This document shows positions 45,048 to 58,141 of a stretch of 64,000 nt of DNA, in pieces. Numbering within the stretch: the stretch's first letter is position 1; every line of letters starts with the position of its first letter. Made by a program: the position numbers and the translations under genes. The notes beneath the pieces are model-generated. The model saw only the letters and a list, made by a program, of their open reading frames with translations. It searched no databases and was not told the DNA's origin. The DNA lies in assembly GCA_030280995.1 (NCBI GenBank), contig JASXTE010000001.1, forward strand, positions 15,099,001-15,163,000, written 5' to 3'. Origin of the DNA: Hemileia vastatrix (taxonomy: Eukaryota; Basidiomycota; Pucciniomycetes; Pucciniales; Zaghouaniaceae).

Positions 45048-46481
45048 GAGAGAAGGGAGAAGATAGAACAGTTGGGCAACAGCAAGATTAAAAGCGGAGG
45101 TAAAACAAAGAACTGGGATAATAATGAGAGAACAGGGTAAGAATAAAAACAACCAGAGAGATAATATTAAAGATAAGGACAAGGACAAAGACAAGGATCT
45201 AATACCTCTGATGAAAATGAGATCAGCAATAGGAAAATAAGGGGACGAATACACTAGCAATAAATATTGAGTGACGGGAGTAAGAGAAAACAAGTGATTA
45301 TGGGAATCGTTGCATACCAACAGAAAACTCTCAGGTAAACAAACATTCCCTAAAATGTGGCTGGAAGCGTGTTACGTGCTTTGACAAAAAGGATTAATTA
45401 TGATAATTTTATCTTAAACGGCTGAATAGCCAATTAAAGACCCCGAAGGATAGTATGTACAATTAATCCGAGTGGGTCTAGACTGAGGATAAATGCGAGA
45501 GAAAGTTATATGATTAGGTATTTGAACATTTGAACTTGTATTAATCTGAAAGGAATGTAACCCTTATTGAATTAGATGGTGATCTATAATTTGGTATCCT
45601 TCACATTTGATTTGTAGATATGTCTCGGTTTCTTGTGTCGGACACACTACCCTCTTTTTTGATGAATCTATTTTCCCTCTATTGAATTGAAAAATTTAAA
45701 GTTGATTCAGGAAAAGCCATTTACATCCAGTTGGTTCGCTTCGTATGGGTTATATTCCTCGCTGAAAAAAAATCAATCAGTCAATTCGTACTGGGCATCT
45801 TCCACTCTTACTAATCATACAAAATTGAGAACTTGCAAAGTAATCATTGGTTAGAAAAAACCCAGGAAAAATTACAAACAATCTATTATTCACCCGTTAA
45901 CATGAAACTGTTTGTAGAACTCCGGACAGAACAGCAGAAGTAGTCCGTTGTTTTCCAAATATTTTGTTTTTGGTGGTAAAGCAAACAAATATCTAAGCTT
46001 CTTGCGGTTGAGACTTCTACTAGATTTAACTTCCTTAATACCCTCAATTTTCTATCAATTCTCGTTCAAGTTATTCACCGAAGTAAGAACTTTGTTGTGT
46101 ACATTTTCTTGAAGGTATTTCGACTCATCACCCCTTTTTTATTTTTTTATATTTTTTTTACACTTTGGTATGTTTCTGTTTTTTTTCAATTCCCACTTAA
46201 TCTTCAATTAGTCTATACTATCTAATTCTCGTTAGATCGCCATAAAGAAAGAGACGAAACGAAAAGACATGTCATTAGCAGAATAAAATTTTACCTTTTT
46301 ATTCATTAACTCTCATTTTTTCATCTTGCCTTGGGGCCATGTATAGAGTTGACGTCAGTAACTGAATTCGAATGAAACAAGTTGTGCACTTTGCATGACT
46401 CACCTATAGATATGATGTCAGTAACTTAATCCGAAAAGAAACGAAGAGATTGATTACTAACAGCTCCAAATACTATAAACT
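45048..46481. other. 5' flank of antiporter copy B; no gene
   Basis: Holds a short (GACAAG)n-like microsatellite at ~45176-45198 in the presumed leader and T-rich tracts at 46128-46190. At 46351 and 46412 a motif GTCAGTAACTkAATyCGAA repeats. No ORF supported. Confidence 0.45.
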
Positions 46482-46484
46482 ATT

Positions 46485-46685
46485 AGGGGGTATCAAAGTT
46501 AGAAATTTGTAATTATTTAAAAGGTATTTCACAGCACAAAAAGAAAGCCACAAACTTGACATTGATTCTTACTAAAAAGTAGTTTTTAGGGAAACAATAT
46601 GGCATACTTTAAAAAATAATCATGGTTAATTTGATGGAAAAAAGAGGTATTTTGAAATGGAAGATGTGTAACTTTGATACCCCCT
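46485..46685. mobile_element. MITE with Harbinger-type ends
   Basis: 201 bp. Ends AGGGGGTATCAAAGTTA and TAACTTTGATACCCCCT, flanked by ATT (46482-46484, 46686-46688). The termini match element H3 (AGGGGGTATCAAAGTTGA), so it is probably mobilised by that transposase. Interior AT-rich, no ORF. Confidence 0.9.
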
Positions 46686-47370
46686 ATTGTATGTATGTAC
46701 AATTACAGTCATTTACTTCATCATCTATATACCCCATTCGTGGCCCACTCTAATTCATTTAGTCCTCTCTTCCATCATGGCCTGACATTCTTAAATTTTG
46801 ATGATGCTGGGTGCCTGCTTTTTTATTATTTCTAGATTTGAGTCATAAGATATAATTAAGTAAAACAAAGTTTTGAATTACCACGTCAAATAACAACCTG
46901 TATTTGGGAGATCCAAAGAAAAGTCGGCGTCTCGTCCATCCTCTAAAACTATCGTTCCCCTGTACTGATGGTTCGTGCTGCGGAGAAAAACTGGGTGCCA
47001 CAACTGGCTATGTGTTATCTAAGCGGAATTATTTTCAAAACGGATCAAATGATCATAGACAAAAATGATTCTGCCTCCTCAGTAGGGGATATCGAAGTTA
47101 ATGGATCCTCCTTTCTTTGACACTGAGTGGGTTACTTGGTGTTTGGCTTATCAAAATTAGACTGAAGGAACCATTTGAATTAATTTCCAATTTAAAAATG
47201 TGGTGGGTATCAGAGTGAAATCCTTACACACCTGTCTTTGCATTGGTTGATTAAAACTAACCGTCATGAAAAATGCTGATTTTGAGGAAAAATAATGTCG
47301 AATCCGTTTGTCAGTGCCATAAGTATATCTTGGCAGGAAATGAAATGAGGGGTTTTCTGCATTTTACAAT

Positions 47371-47593
47371 AGGGTGTATTAAAGTTATAAATCTTCCATT
47401 AGCTAAAATTTATTTTGGTACAACAAAAATAAAGCTACATGCCAGGTTTTTCTCTGATGACAAGTTCAATTTTATTTATCATAAAAATGAAATTTTTGGC
47501 ACACAATATGCCATATATAAAAAATAACTTTGGCTGATTTGGTAGGGATGAAGAATACTTTGTGATCGCCCATTTCTAAATTTGATACTCTCT
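47371..47593. mobile_element. Older MITE of the same family
   Basis: 223 bp. Ends AGGGTGTATTAAAGTTATAA and TAAATTTGATACTCTCT, flanked by AAT on both sides (47368-47370, 47594-47596). Degenerate relative of 46485-46685; internal blocks GGCACACAATATGCCATATA and GCATACTTTAAAAAATAA-like are also shared. Confidence 0.75.
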
Positions 47594-47596
47594 AAT

Positions 47597-50500
47597 ATGT
47601 ATTTCCATACATCATTTTTTCTAGTGTTCCTTATGGCTAAACCCAATCTTGTGGCCGGAACTTACTATTAGAGGTTTTATGGATCTGTATGCATCTCATT
47701 TTCTTAATGCGAAATCAGGTATTATGCTTGGGAAACTTTGGCTGCACGAGAATCATCTCAGGTAAAGCCTAGAAGTCAAATGTGATTGTAGTTAGTAAAG
47801 TACTTCTGAAAGAATTTAGGGACAAAAGTACTTAGAGGAACATATAAAGGTTTATCTCTCTTTCTGAAAATTATACTCAGTATTAAGAAGGCAACTTGTA
47901 ATATTTTACGCATTCTAAAAAAAATTATTGATAATTTCTGACATTGATTTTAAAATAAATTATAAGAACCATTGTTATTGTTAATAGTTACAATTGACGA
48001 GAAAGGCCACACCTAGGTGAGTGTTAGACCAAATTTTTTTTTGAAATATATTTTCATAAGTGATTTTCAAATTAAATTATGTATTACTATTCTCTCTCCT
48101 TTACTCGTTATTTTGTGGTGACTTCCAGAAATATGATTTTCTCTGTATTTAATTTAGTCTATCTTATTTTTTTCACTCATTTTTCTATGGATATTTATCA
48201 GATGCCTCGTTTGTCGCTATTCACATTTCTTATACTCAATTATGTAATCTTTTGAATTCTGATGTCTACATAATTGTTTAATAGATATAAGGTTATTCTT
48301 ACAAGTGAGCTAATTTTCCAGGTGCCATCCACGAAGAATTAGTATTGTTACAGCTTAGGGTTGTTCAAATTATTTGATATCGTGACTCTAAGTTTGGTGT
48401 CATTGCAAATGCCTCGTTCAAGTAAGAAAAGTCACTTATTTTTGTTGTGGTTAATCCCAGAAAAGCCCGAGATACTCCACTTAAGTTTATTTGCAATTAA
48501 GTCAGCTACAAATATCCAAAGTGTTGATCTTATAATATCTGCAAAGCATATGCTTAGTGAAGCATAAAAAGGCAAAGACGCAGTACACTTTCCTTCTGGG
48601 GAGGATGGATATCACAGCTCAGGTAATTGAAGTTAAACCTAAATGAAGTATGTCAGGCTGTTCGGGATTTGTCATTAATCTTCTCAGGAAGGAGCTTGGT
48701 TCTGCGCCAAGTTGTCAGATAGCCGTTGACACAAAACAAATTTTTGGCACTCTCGTAGTTGGTTATATTGGATCTGATGAGGTGGAGGTTTTGGTCTTAG
48801 ATTTCTTGAACTTATTTTATTCAGTTACTTTAGATTATATACATTTGGGTGCGTCGCAGTCGAGCACTTAACAGGTTATATGTTGTGTTGAAGTTTTTTT
48901 TTTTTTTTTTGGAATGTTGAACTTATGTCAATTTTTTTCTTAGCCTACTTACCATTCTTTATATATTTATTTCTTATTATAATACCTCAAAATGAGTCAT
49001 GAAAATAAGCAGCTAACACACTATGAATAATGACGACGTCTTGTATGTTGCGTCAAACGAACAATTGTCCTGTCGGCCTAGATGTCATCCATTTCTCATC
49101 TTGAGGCATGTCTAGAGAAATCTCATTAGTTCATTTTTCAATTGAACGAGCTATTTTATGACATGTGCCTCAAGGTGTAAAGTGAAAGACATCTCCCGCC
49201 ACCAAATCAACCCTTTGAGTGACATATTCTTCATAAAAATTTTCGACAATATTTATGTAGTGCTAATCAATAGCTAAGTACCCATATGAAGATGGCAGCA
49301 GAAGAAGTGTAAAGAAAATAGACAAACATATATGAAAACAAGGGGCAAGAGTGTGGCTCTTAAGAGTAATATTGAATTGGGTTTTTCAAGGTGTTTGGTT
49401 TATCAGCTGGTTAACCCACTAGTGCATTTCGGAGTTATAAATTTTTCCTTAGAAAGCCGTCATATTTGCGAATAAATCCACCAAAAATTATTTTTCAATT
49501 TCAACTTGGAAAATATTGAGCGCTATTTTGTGAAACATGCCATGACTATTCTCGCTAATAATGCTTTATGCACAAATTGAAGAAAATTTTCCATTCGCGC
49601 ACAAACCTTTTTTGGTATCGTCTTAATTACAAATAATAATAATAATCATAATAATTATAGTAATAGTAAAACTGTTTATTTCACTTGAATATACTTTGGT
49701 CCAAGAAAAACAAGGTTGGTTTTATGACTTGTTGATAGCTAAAAAAAGTGATTATTTCATTTCAACTCTAATCCCGAAACCTGTTGAACTAAGTAATCCA
49801 TTTTTTTGTGAAATCAATACCCAATTTTTACATAAGCTTTGATTTTGGGCCCCATAATTAATTTGATGGCTGGTATATCACGATAAAAAAAGAGGGAATT
49901 AGACCCGCATACAAGTACAAACCCTGACTGAATTGAATCCAATTTAATTAGGGTCTGAACTTGCGTACGACTCCCCCCCCTCCCTGTTTTTCGTAGTGCA
50001 GTTTGCCAGTTTTATTACGCCTATTGAATTTACTTTTTTAATTCAAAGTAATCAAGAAAAGCTAACATTCTTGCAAGAGAGGAGCCACAGCTAATTCTAT
50101 TTCTTTAAACGATAAAATTATTGAATGAACTCAAAAATATGAGCTTGTATCGAGAAATTTTAATTAACGCTGTTTACAAGTTAAATAAATCTGCAATCTC
50201 CCCTGTTGACAAGAAAAATGTGAGCTTTTCAATTTTTTCTCAAAAATAAGTTGGAGATTAGTAGGAGCATGTACAATTGTTAGCCTAACTCTAAGAGAAT
50301 TGAAAATGAAAAACGTCACTTTGCTAGCCTAATACCTCATTATCCCCAGCCGCTTCATTTTCACTACTAATCCGGACAGAAAATTTAATGAAAAAATGAC
50401 CAATCACAGCCACTTCATTTTGACCAAGATCGCTTCCCCACTTTTTCTCTTTTTATCATCCTCTTTGTTAATTATGCTACAGCTATACCAACAATTGTTG

Positions 50501-50618
50501 GTGCGCTAGTTGAAAAAATTATTCAACTTTGCACCACATTTTGGCTTTCAACTGAATTGATGGGCTGCATCATCAATTTGTAAAAGTACGTCAGTAACAG
50601 AACTCCGAGAAGAATCAA
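47597..50618. other. Gene-poor stretch
   Basis: Several short ORFs (48361-48567, 48650-48871) look weakly protein-like but have no recognisable domain or consistent splice structure. A T18 run is at ~48896. An imperfect inverted repeat around AATTAGACCC / TAGGGTCTG lies at ~49899-49952. Nothing firm. Confidence 0.4.
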
Positions 50619-50621
50619 TAA

Positions 50622-51459
50622 GAGCATCCACACTCGTTCGGTTGTGTAACTTCCGCTTACTTGCATATTACTTCTGAATTGCACAAATTTATGATATCAT
50701 TCCACACTCATTTTTCAAAAAATTCACTATTTGCGAGTTACACGAAATATTCATCACTCATGTTTCTTGGTTTATTCAATAACATCACTCCTTTCACAGC
50801 ACTGATTTCTTCTATCCCTCCTTCTACTGTACTCATTTTTCTTCACTCAACTGTTGCATTTCCCATGCCATTAAATTTCCTTGATGATTTATTAGACATG
50901 AAAGAAGAGGATCTGCTTCTTACATATTTTTTAACTACCTATTACAAAAATCAAACATCAAATTCAACTACACCAAGACCAAAAAAATGATAGAATGAGA
51001 TTGTTACATTGGTAATGCACAATTAATGAAAGAATACTTTGGGCAAAACCATTTTCAATTTTGTTGAAGCTTTGAGGTGTAGACATGGTTTAGAAAGTAT
51101 TATAATATAATAAAATGATAATTTTGGGTGTGATGTGATTATGAGAAGTGAGAAAAGTAGTGTTGAGTAAGAGAATGACAAGTAATGTAGTGTTGGGTAA
51201 GAGTGAAGTTTTAATGAATCAGAGGTAGTGAGGTGTTGCAAGGTTGAGCAAGTGAGATGAATTACTGAAATAATGGCAGGGCAGAAAATGAGTTACACAA
51301 ATGGTTCAAAAATTTGTGGAAAGATCCACAATTTACTGAAAAAATTACTTATTTGACCCTTTACCAAAAGACTGAAAATTGATGAGTGTGGAATTTTAGT
51401 GGCTATTGTCAGTAAAATATGCATACCAAAGCTAATTTGACCTACAAGTGTGGATGTTC
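50622..51459. mobile_element. PIF-type non-autonomous element
   Basis: 838 bp. Ends GAGCATCCACACTCG and CAAGTGTGGATGTTC (imperfect inverts), flanked by TAA (50619-50621, 51460-51462), the classic PIF/Harbinger target. A plus ORF (50790-50990) ends with LDDLLDMKEEDLLLTYFL, like the acidic N-terminus of PIF transposases. The catalytic core is absent. Confidence 0.65.
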
Positions 51460-52341
51460 TAATGCATTACTCTACATGCAATAGTACATCAGTAACAGAA
51501 CTATGAGAAGAATTGGAGTTAGTCAGATGTGTTATTACAGTCTACATAAAATAAGTCATCACCACACAATATGGGGGGCAGATTTGCTAGCAAGTCTGCA
51601 ATCTTAAACCCTAATTTATATCTAATTGAGCACACATTGAGACAGTGATAAAACAATCATGAAGAAACAGTGAATTTACTTTGAAAACACCTTGAAACTA
51701 ATTTGAATCTTCATTGAACAACAGTTGATTAATAGTTCAAAAAATTTTTTTACTTTAATTAGAGGATTTGTTGAAGGAATAAAAAAATAAATGAGCCCCA
51801 CTATCAATCTAGCCTTGTGGATTCTTAAGATTTTGAAAAATTATACAGTTCTTTCATTTTTTGAATCTAATGAAACTCTCATATACTTTGAATTATAAGA
51901 GATTTCACAAAAATTTATTAGATATTCACCCTATGAATATATAGATAAAACATCCAATATTCTAAGAAATTATTCATTAAGAAATATTTATTGAATTTTT
52001 ATATTTCATCAAATTTTTATCAGTAAAAAATTGAGAAATAAACACCTTTTCTCATTATATCAATCAATATTATTAGTTTTTTATCCATTTTCAAAACATT
52101 TGTGAAATTTGAAACACTCTTTAAAATAATTTAACATTAAATTTAGTCAATAGAACAATAAGTAAGATAGATTTACATCCCATATTTATACAAGTTAAAA
52201 CAGGATATGGGCCCAAATCTATTAAAAATATAGCTTATCATGATCTCCATCATATCAAAAGAAAATAAATCCAATTTTTTATGAACATAAAATCTATGGT
52301 TAATAAATATTGGAAAATATTTTTAAGTTTTTTTTGGGATG

Positions 52342-52602
52342 CACTACACAATATAGGGGGTGGACTTGCTAGCAAGTCCCCAACCTGAACTCAGATGGAA
52401 CTCAGATGGAACTCAGACTGAACTTATACTGAACCCATACTGAACTCTACTTGAACACCCACCTAAAACTTTTTGACTGAGTGGTGTTCATCCCTGATTG
52501 TATGGTTCCTTTGTCAATAGCTCAATGTGTGTTCAATCTGGGATGAGTTTGGGTCCAAGGTTGTGGACTTGCTAGCAAGTCTGCCCCCCATATTGTGTGG
52601 TG
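52342..52602. mobile_element. CACTA-like MITE
   Basis: 261 bp, CACTACACAATATAGGGGG ... CCCCCCATATTGTGTGGTG, flanked by ATG (52339-52341, 52603-52605). Both ends carry the 18-bp palindrome GGACTTGCTAGCAAGTCC (or one-base variant). Subterminal GAACTCAGA-type repeats follow. Confidence 0.92.
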
Positions 52603-52679
52603 ATGTTTCATGCCATTATGATTTCCAAGTCTCATAATATATTATATAATTTTTGTGCTTACCTTGTTTCAAAATTGTC

Positions 52680-53330
52680 CTTACAAATTATTTCCTACCT
52701 TAAATTTCACATCTCATTCTTCTCCCATCTTAAATTTTCTCCCTCTTACATCTTATTTAGGTCTACCAAGAACTCTCCCATCCCAAAACCATATTCCCCC
52801 TTCTCCACCCCTCCTCACTTATTTTGCTCCCCTTAACACCCTATTTAATCCCCTCTCCACCACTTTCCACCCCAACTTTCTCAATATCACTCTATTTTCT
52901 CTCCTTCTAACCCCTTTTACTCTATAGGAAGAAAAGGGGGTGATTCGGAAAGCTATAGGGGTGGGATGAAAATTGAAAGGGTGGATTGGGATCGAGTGGG
53001 GAATTTCTGGGGTGAAGAGTGAAAAAAAGGGGGTTGAAAGCAAATGCATTTTAATTATTTGTAAAAGGAGTGGGAAGGAGTTGAGACAAAAATAGATAGG
53101 GTGAGGTTGAAAGGGGTGTGGTAGAGTAGGGAGAGGCAAGAAAGGAGTGGTGAGGGATGAGGATGGTAGCAAAAGGGTTGAAGTTGTTTTAAAAGTGAAA
53201 ATAGAGTGAAGGGGAGTAGTGAGAAAGGCTTATACATCGATTTTGAAGCTTAGAGGGTGTAGCCAATGTATCAGGAGGGAAATAATAGGGTGGAGGGTGG
53301 TAATAGAATTAACAGAAATTACAAGGAAGA
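52680..53330. other. Pyrimidine-to-purine strand switch
   Basis: Plus strand is strongly C/T-rich to ~52924, then strongly A/G-rich to ~53330. ORFs on both strands here are Pro/Ser/Leu/Thr low complexity and not credible genes. Confidence 0.7.
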
Positions 53331-53351
53331 AAAAGTTTTGCAGAGAGATTG

Positions 53352-54528
53352 TGTCAGCCTAAATATCCTTAGGACTGAGTATTTCTTATGCTTAAAATAA
53401 GATAACCTTAAGTAGATTAAGCTTATATCTTAAAAATAAGGTTAAAATAATAATATATATTATTTTATTATATATATATATAATTATTATTCTATTATAT
53501 AATTTATAATAGTTTAAATAGCTTATCCATGGCCTAATAATACTTATTAAGGTGTTAATAGAGTCATAATATACTTATCTTAAGTGATATGAAGTAATTA
53601 TTGACATACATAAGCTTATATGTATACATAAATCTCATATTCAGTGAAATATGTGGTATATTATGTATATTTAGGTATATAAGTGGGTTTTAGCCCCTTA
53701 ATAGCCTATAAACTTTGTTTTTCTGCTTATTTTAGGTCATATGGACGAAATCAGTGGACTCACAACGCCTACAGAAGCATAGACACCTATATCAGGCGCA
53801 TACACCCAGTTTGGACAACTAAAATTACTTCCTTGGATGGTTATTCACGGATTTATGGGTTGCAAGGATATTTCTGGGTTAATGTGGATGCTTGGGGATG
53901 TTATTGGGGGCTTGGACATTTTATTTGTTTCCTTTATATGCTTTTGGTTTCATTAAATCTCTTTTTGATTGTTTATTTTACCTGTTTCTTTATGGTATCC
54001 GCTTTTATCTGGATTTTCTATTTATGGTATGGATCTGTGTTATTATTAATAGTGATGGAGGGTCCTTACTGGAGGTCTGGGTGTTGAAACTTCTTGAAGT
54101 GGACGCCATGGGGAGGTGATGGGCCTTCACAGTGCTGTAATTGCCGGGGATAGCAGTGACATCATCTGGATTGAAGGTCTGTGCACTCCAGTGGATTTGG
54201 GTATAAGTAAGGAGGGATTTTGACGGTTATTTATCATCATTCAATTACTACAACTCCAAAAAACACTACTATACAATTATTAATCTTTAGAAATATATTA
54301 TAAAGCCATTATAAATTGATATTATCTTTATATAAGCTATAACTATATTTTATTCATCTATTTTCCACCACTAGCACACATTTAAACCCAAGTATTGTGA
54401 GTTTTATTTGAGTATAACTATTTTATTAGTCTTCCCCTGAGGTTTAATCACTAAATCATTTATAAATAAGTAGTAGGACCATAAATAAACACTATTATAT
54501 CATACTTATATACTAGACTATACTGACA
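53352..54528 (+). mobile_element. Solo LTR
   Basis: Begins TGTCAGCCTAAATATCC, ends TATACTGACA, with a perfect 5-bp duplication GATTG at 53347-53351 and 54529-54533. 1177 bp, no Gag or Pol. TATATAAG at ~53667 is a possible promoter. It shares the TGTCAGCC start with the LTRs at 5641-6561 and 60049-61555. Confidence 0.85.
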
Positions 54529-54533
54529 GATTG

Positions 54534-57480
54534 AGAGGTTGACCATTGAGCTAGAGAAAAATGGAGAGTGTACTTTATTATTTGGGAAAACATCAGAATC
54601 CACCCCCTCAATCAACAGCTCTATTCTGCCAATATAAAAAATGATTGATAAATATTTTTTATTGATATTTTTGAACTCAAACAGATTGTTAATACATCTT
54701 AATTTTATATTTTTGATTTGAAATGCACTTCAAGACTAAGAAAGTAATATAGTAAAATAATTGGTAATGAAATAATATTTTGCTTTTTTACACAAGAACT
54801 CACAGTTTGCTTCTGATAACTATACATGATATAAATAAATAATATAATAGGAAAATTGTAGCAAAAGGTTGAACACTAAAACAAAATATTTAGAGAAATT
54901 TTAAACTATTGAAATTTTGTATTTTATGAGTTTATTGTATTTATTTATTTAAAATGTAATAGTAAAATATGTTGGTTAGATTAAAAATAGCTTTGACTTA
55001 AATTAAATAATTCAAGTAAATGTTGAAGAAAATATTTATCTACATATATAATCATTTAGCTTGATTTCTTGTTTTGTGACTACTTTTTATAACTGGATAA
55101 TTTACTGTAATAACTTCTAATTTAAGAAATTTTAATAAGTTATCTGCCTCAATATATTTACAATAATTTTTTCAGTAACAAAAAAAAATTCTGAGTCCTT
55201 TCTTTTACTAATTTTTTTCATTTCAATGACTATAAACATTTTCAAAAAAATTATTTAATATGTTTTTGATGGAACTTAGATTGAACTCTCAATGAAATCC
55301 TTTTTCCAAGTGTGGTTCAAGCTAAGTTAAGCCATGAAAAAAATTGTACTTTTTTAGAATTTTTATTAAATATTTCTAAATATAAAAATAATTATTTTTA
55401 TATATCAAAATATTTTTATTAAATACTTTGAAGCTCTAAAAATAAGTACAAATTAAGAATCATTTTGAGAAAATATTATATTAAAAATAGTTTTAATTTG
55501 ATTATATATTTTTATGGTATGAGTTTTCTCCATATGACAGATTAAGAAACTAACTAAAATCAATTTTATACAACTATATTATATAAAAAAAGTATCAGCT
55601 CTTCTGCTTAGATTTGAAGTATTTTAAAAAATAATTATTTTTGCTTTAGGTTCACATTGTATAGAGTCTTCAGAGCATCATATTAATTTTTTAGATTTAT
55701 ATTTTTAAGTTGAAGGGAAGATTCACAAGATAAAATTGGTGGTTTTTTTAAAAAAAAATAAGTAAATATCTTTTAAATTAATATATATTTTTATAAAATG
55801 TAGAATTTTATTATTTATTTTCTGCTTTAAATCTGTAATAAAGATTTTAAATTTTTCTATTTAAATTAATTTTTATAAAAATATACTCATTACAGTATTA
55901 CTTTGTGATAAGGCCATTTTCAAGAAGATTTAGAAATTCTTCTGTTTAAATAAAATATCAAAGGTATTTTTTTCATACACTTAGAAATTGAATAGAGACA
56001 TCATATAGGATCCACCAATCAGCATTAATATCATAATTCCAATAAATCATTGAAAAATTCTTAACTTATATATTTAATTTTAGAATTGTGCATAAGTGTC
56101 CAGTTGTGAATTACTCCTATCAAAACTTTTATTCTAAAGACTAAAAAAGTGTACCTGAAACATTTCACTTAATTTATTTTTCAACACCATAGAATTGAAA
56201 TATTTATTCTATTCATTTTAAATATGGAATAATATTATCTTCTATCAAAATATGATTGTCTTTACAGCTGCTTTGCTACATGGGTATAATCTAAAGTACC
56301 TATTGTGTCTTTTTTACAAAATGAATATAAAATAATAGTTCTTCAATTTGAAACTGATAGAATTATGAAAAAGTACCAATTCTACCTATTTAATTCAGCT
56401 CTTGAAAAATAATATAATCAAAATTTTTACCTGAAGCACATTTTTTAACATGAGAACACTTTGCAAAATATATGGTGCTTATTTCCAGGTTAACATTGAG
56501 ATTATACCACAATACTTCATTAAAGCAAAATCAAGCACTAAAATTAAAGTTTAAATAAATTTATACTACTTTATTTTTATTATCTTTAAGGTTTTACATC
56601 TAGCTTGAATTTCAGTTTTTCATATGGAAATTTTACTGAGTACTGATCAATTATTTAAAGTCATGAGATTACTCTACCAAATAACCTTATTTACATGGAA
56701 TTTTGTGAAATACATCATGAAGAGTTCCAGAATACCATATATGTATTAAATTGTATAAATGTATATTGCCAAGATTCTTAGTAGTTGAATATTCAATAGA
56801 ACAAAAAAAGAGCAAAACTATATTTCCTTTAATTTTAATAATCTTCTTGTATAAAAAAATTTCACAAAAAGGATTAAAATACACTGGTATAAGAATTATA
56901 CTTGTTTCTAGACATATAATTAAACAATTTATCAATTATTAGTGCTTAGTGTAAAGAAGCTATGATAGGACTTCATTGAAACAGAAATTAGGAAAAAATG
57001 TTGCTATCTTTTATTTTTTAAATTATAACTCTTTTCACAGTATTCTAGAATGAAATACTTGAGAATTTTGATGGCTCAATAAGTTTCTTAAATAAATCCA
57101 TTGAATTGAAAATAATTATGTTGCATAATCAGAAATAATAAAAATGCAAAAAAAATATCAGGTAATATGGTTTAAATTAAAAAATGAAAGTTTCAAATTC
57201 TTGGTTAAAAAGAGTTATCAATAAAAAGAACCACTGATCTTATTATATATTTTTTCAAAAAAAAAAACTTATAAAATCATTAGAGAGGTTAAAAGTGATG
57301 CTTTTGAAAGAAATAGTTTAATTTTAAGTCTTTTTTATGATCAATTGAATTTCAAAATAAAAATTAAATTGTGTTTTATGAAAGAAATTCTGTGAATGGA
57401 TCATATTCTTAATCTGCCCTTGTTATTATTTCTATAAATTATTCATTAAACTTTCACTATTATTCCAGCACAGACTCATC
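54534..57480. other. AT-rich interior of the CACTA-like element; no gene
   Basis: Very AT-rich, no ORF with a recognisable domain, no terminal repeats found. Probably long-decayed sequence. Confidence 0.55.
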
Positions 57481-57811
57481 CATTGTTGGTGAAGAGCTCA
57501 AGATGAGTTCATAGTAAAGTTTAGTATCAGTTCATTACAAGTTCAGTCTGAGTTCCATATGAGTTCCATCTAAGTTCATGTTGAGGACTTTCAAGTAAGT
57601 CCCCCCCAAATATTGTGTGGTGCATCATATGTCTAAGTGCATAACAGCCCCACACTTTGCTACAAATAGAGAAAAAAAATTCAACAATATGAATGGATCA
57701 AGTACCATCACGTGTCCCCTCTTTTCTACAGTTAATGCAGGGCCTAAATTTTTTGTTAACATGTCTGAAAACTGTTCTTAACCTGAAACCCACTCTAAAA
57801 TCACATTCTTC

Positions 57812-58141
57812 TTGTATAACTAATCATTTTTAAAAGAAGAAGTACCTGTCCAAGTGTCTTGTTTGTTTGTTAGAAGGATTTTTTTAGCTGAGGAAATGGA
57901 ACTCTCATTGTCACACCTTAGGATGAAACCAAAAATAGGTCCATGGATATCAGACAGTAAGTTCTGTATCCAAATGCCATCCTTAGAAGCCTGGAACATT
58001 GCTATACACTCTGAAAAACAAGTTGAGTCCACCACAGTGGTTTCTCTTTTGGACATTCATAGAATTGGACAGCCATTGAGATAAAGGATGTGCCCACTGG
58101 TTGAATGCACATACTCACCACCCCACAATGCATCTGAATAT
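57812..58141 (-). pseudogene. Ty1/Copia RNase H fragment
   Basis: Minus frame reads WGGEYVHSTSGHILYLNG, then SKRETTVVDSTCFSECIAM, IWIQNLLSDI, LRCDNESSI, the conserved RNase H region of Copia Pol (S/TKRQ-ST-AEAEY-like block and CDN). One TGA falls exactly where the conserved Trp precedes SKR. The fragment is cut at its upstream side by element H5. Confidence 0.8.

Larger units (their letters stand above)
51560..57622. mobile_element. CACTA-like 6-kb element without transposase
   Basis: Left end CACCACACAATATGGGGGGC plus the palindrome-like GATTTGCTAGCAAGTCTGC; right end AAGTCCCCCCCAAATATTG TGTGGTG. Flanks CAT at 51557-51559 and 57623-57625. Its right subterminal region repeats GAGTTCCAT / GTTCAGTCTGAGTTCC, the inverse of the MITEs at 52342 and 61162. 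Three-base target duplication, CAC/CACTA termini and subterminal repeats fit the CACTA superfamily. The interior is AT-rich and non-coding apart from a nested MITE and a solo LTR. Confidence 0.7.

Noticed and set aside
44967..45320. Longer N-terminus for antiporter copy B
   Set aside because: The extension is a Leu/Ser repeat from a microsatellite, and copy A supports the start at 45047.
47085..47215. Another MITE starting AGTAGGGGATATCGAAGTTA
   Set aside because: No inverted partner end or target duplication found.
48361..48871. Two small plus-strand ORFs
   Set aside because: No domain, no consistent splicing, no similarity to anything else in the window.
53683..54087. 134-residue ORF
   Set aside because: Lies wholly inside a solo LTR with matched target duplication; no domain and atypical composition.
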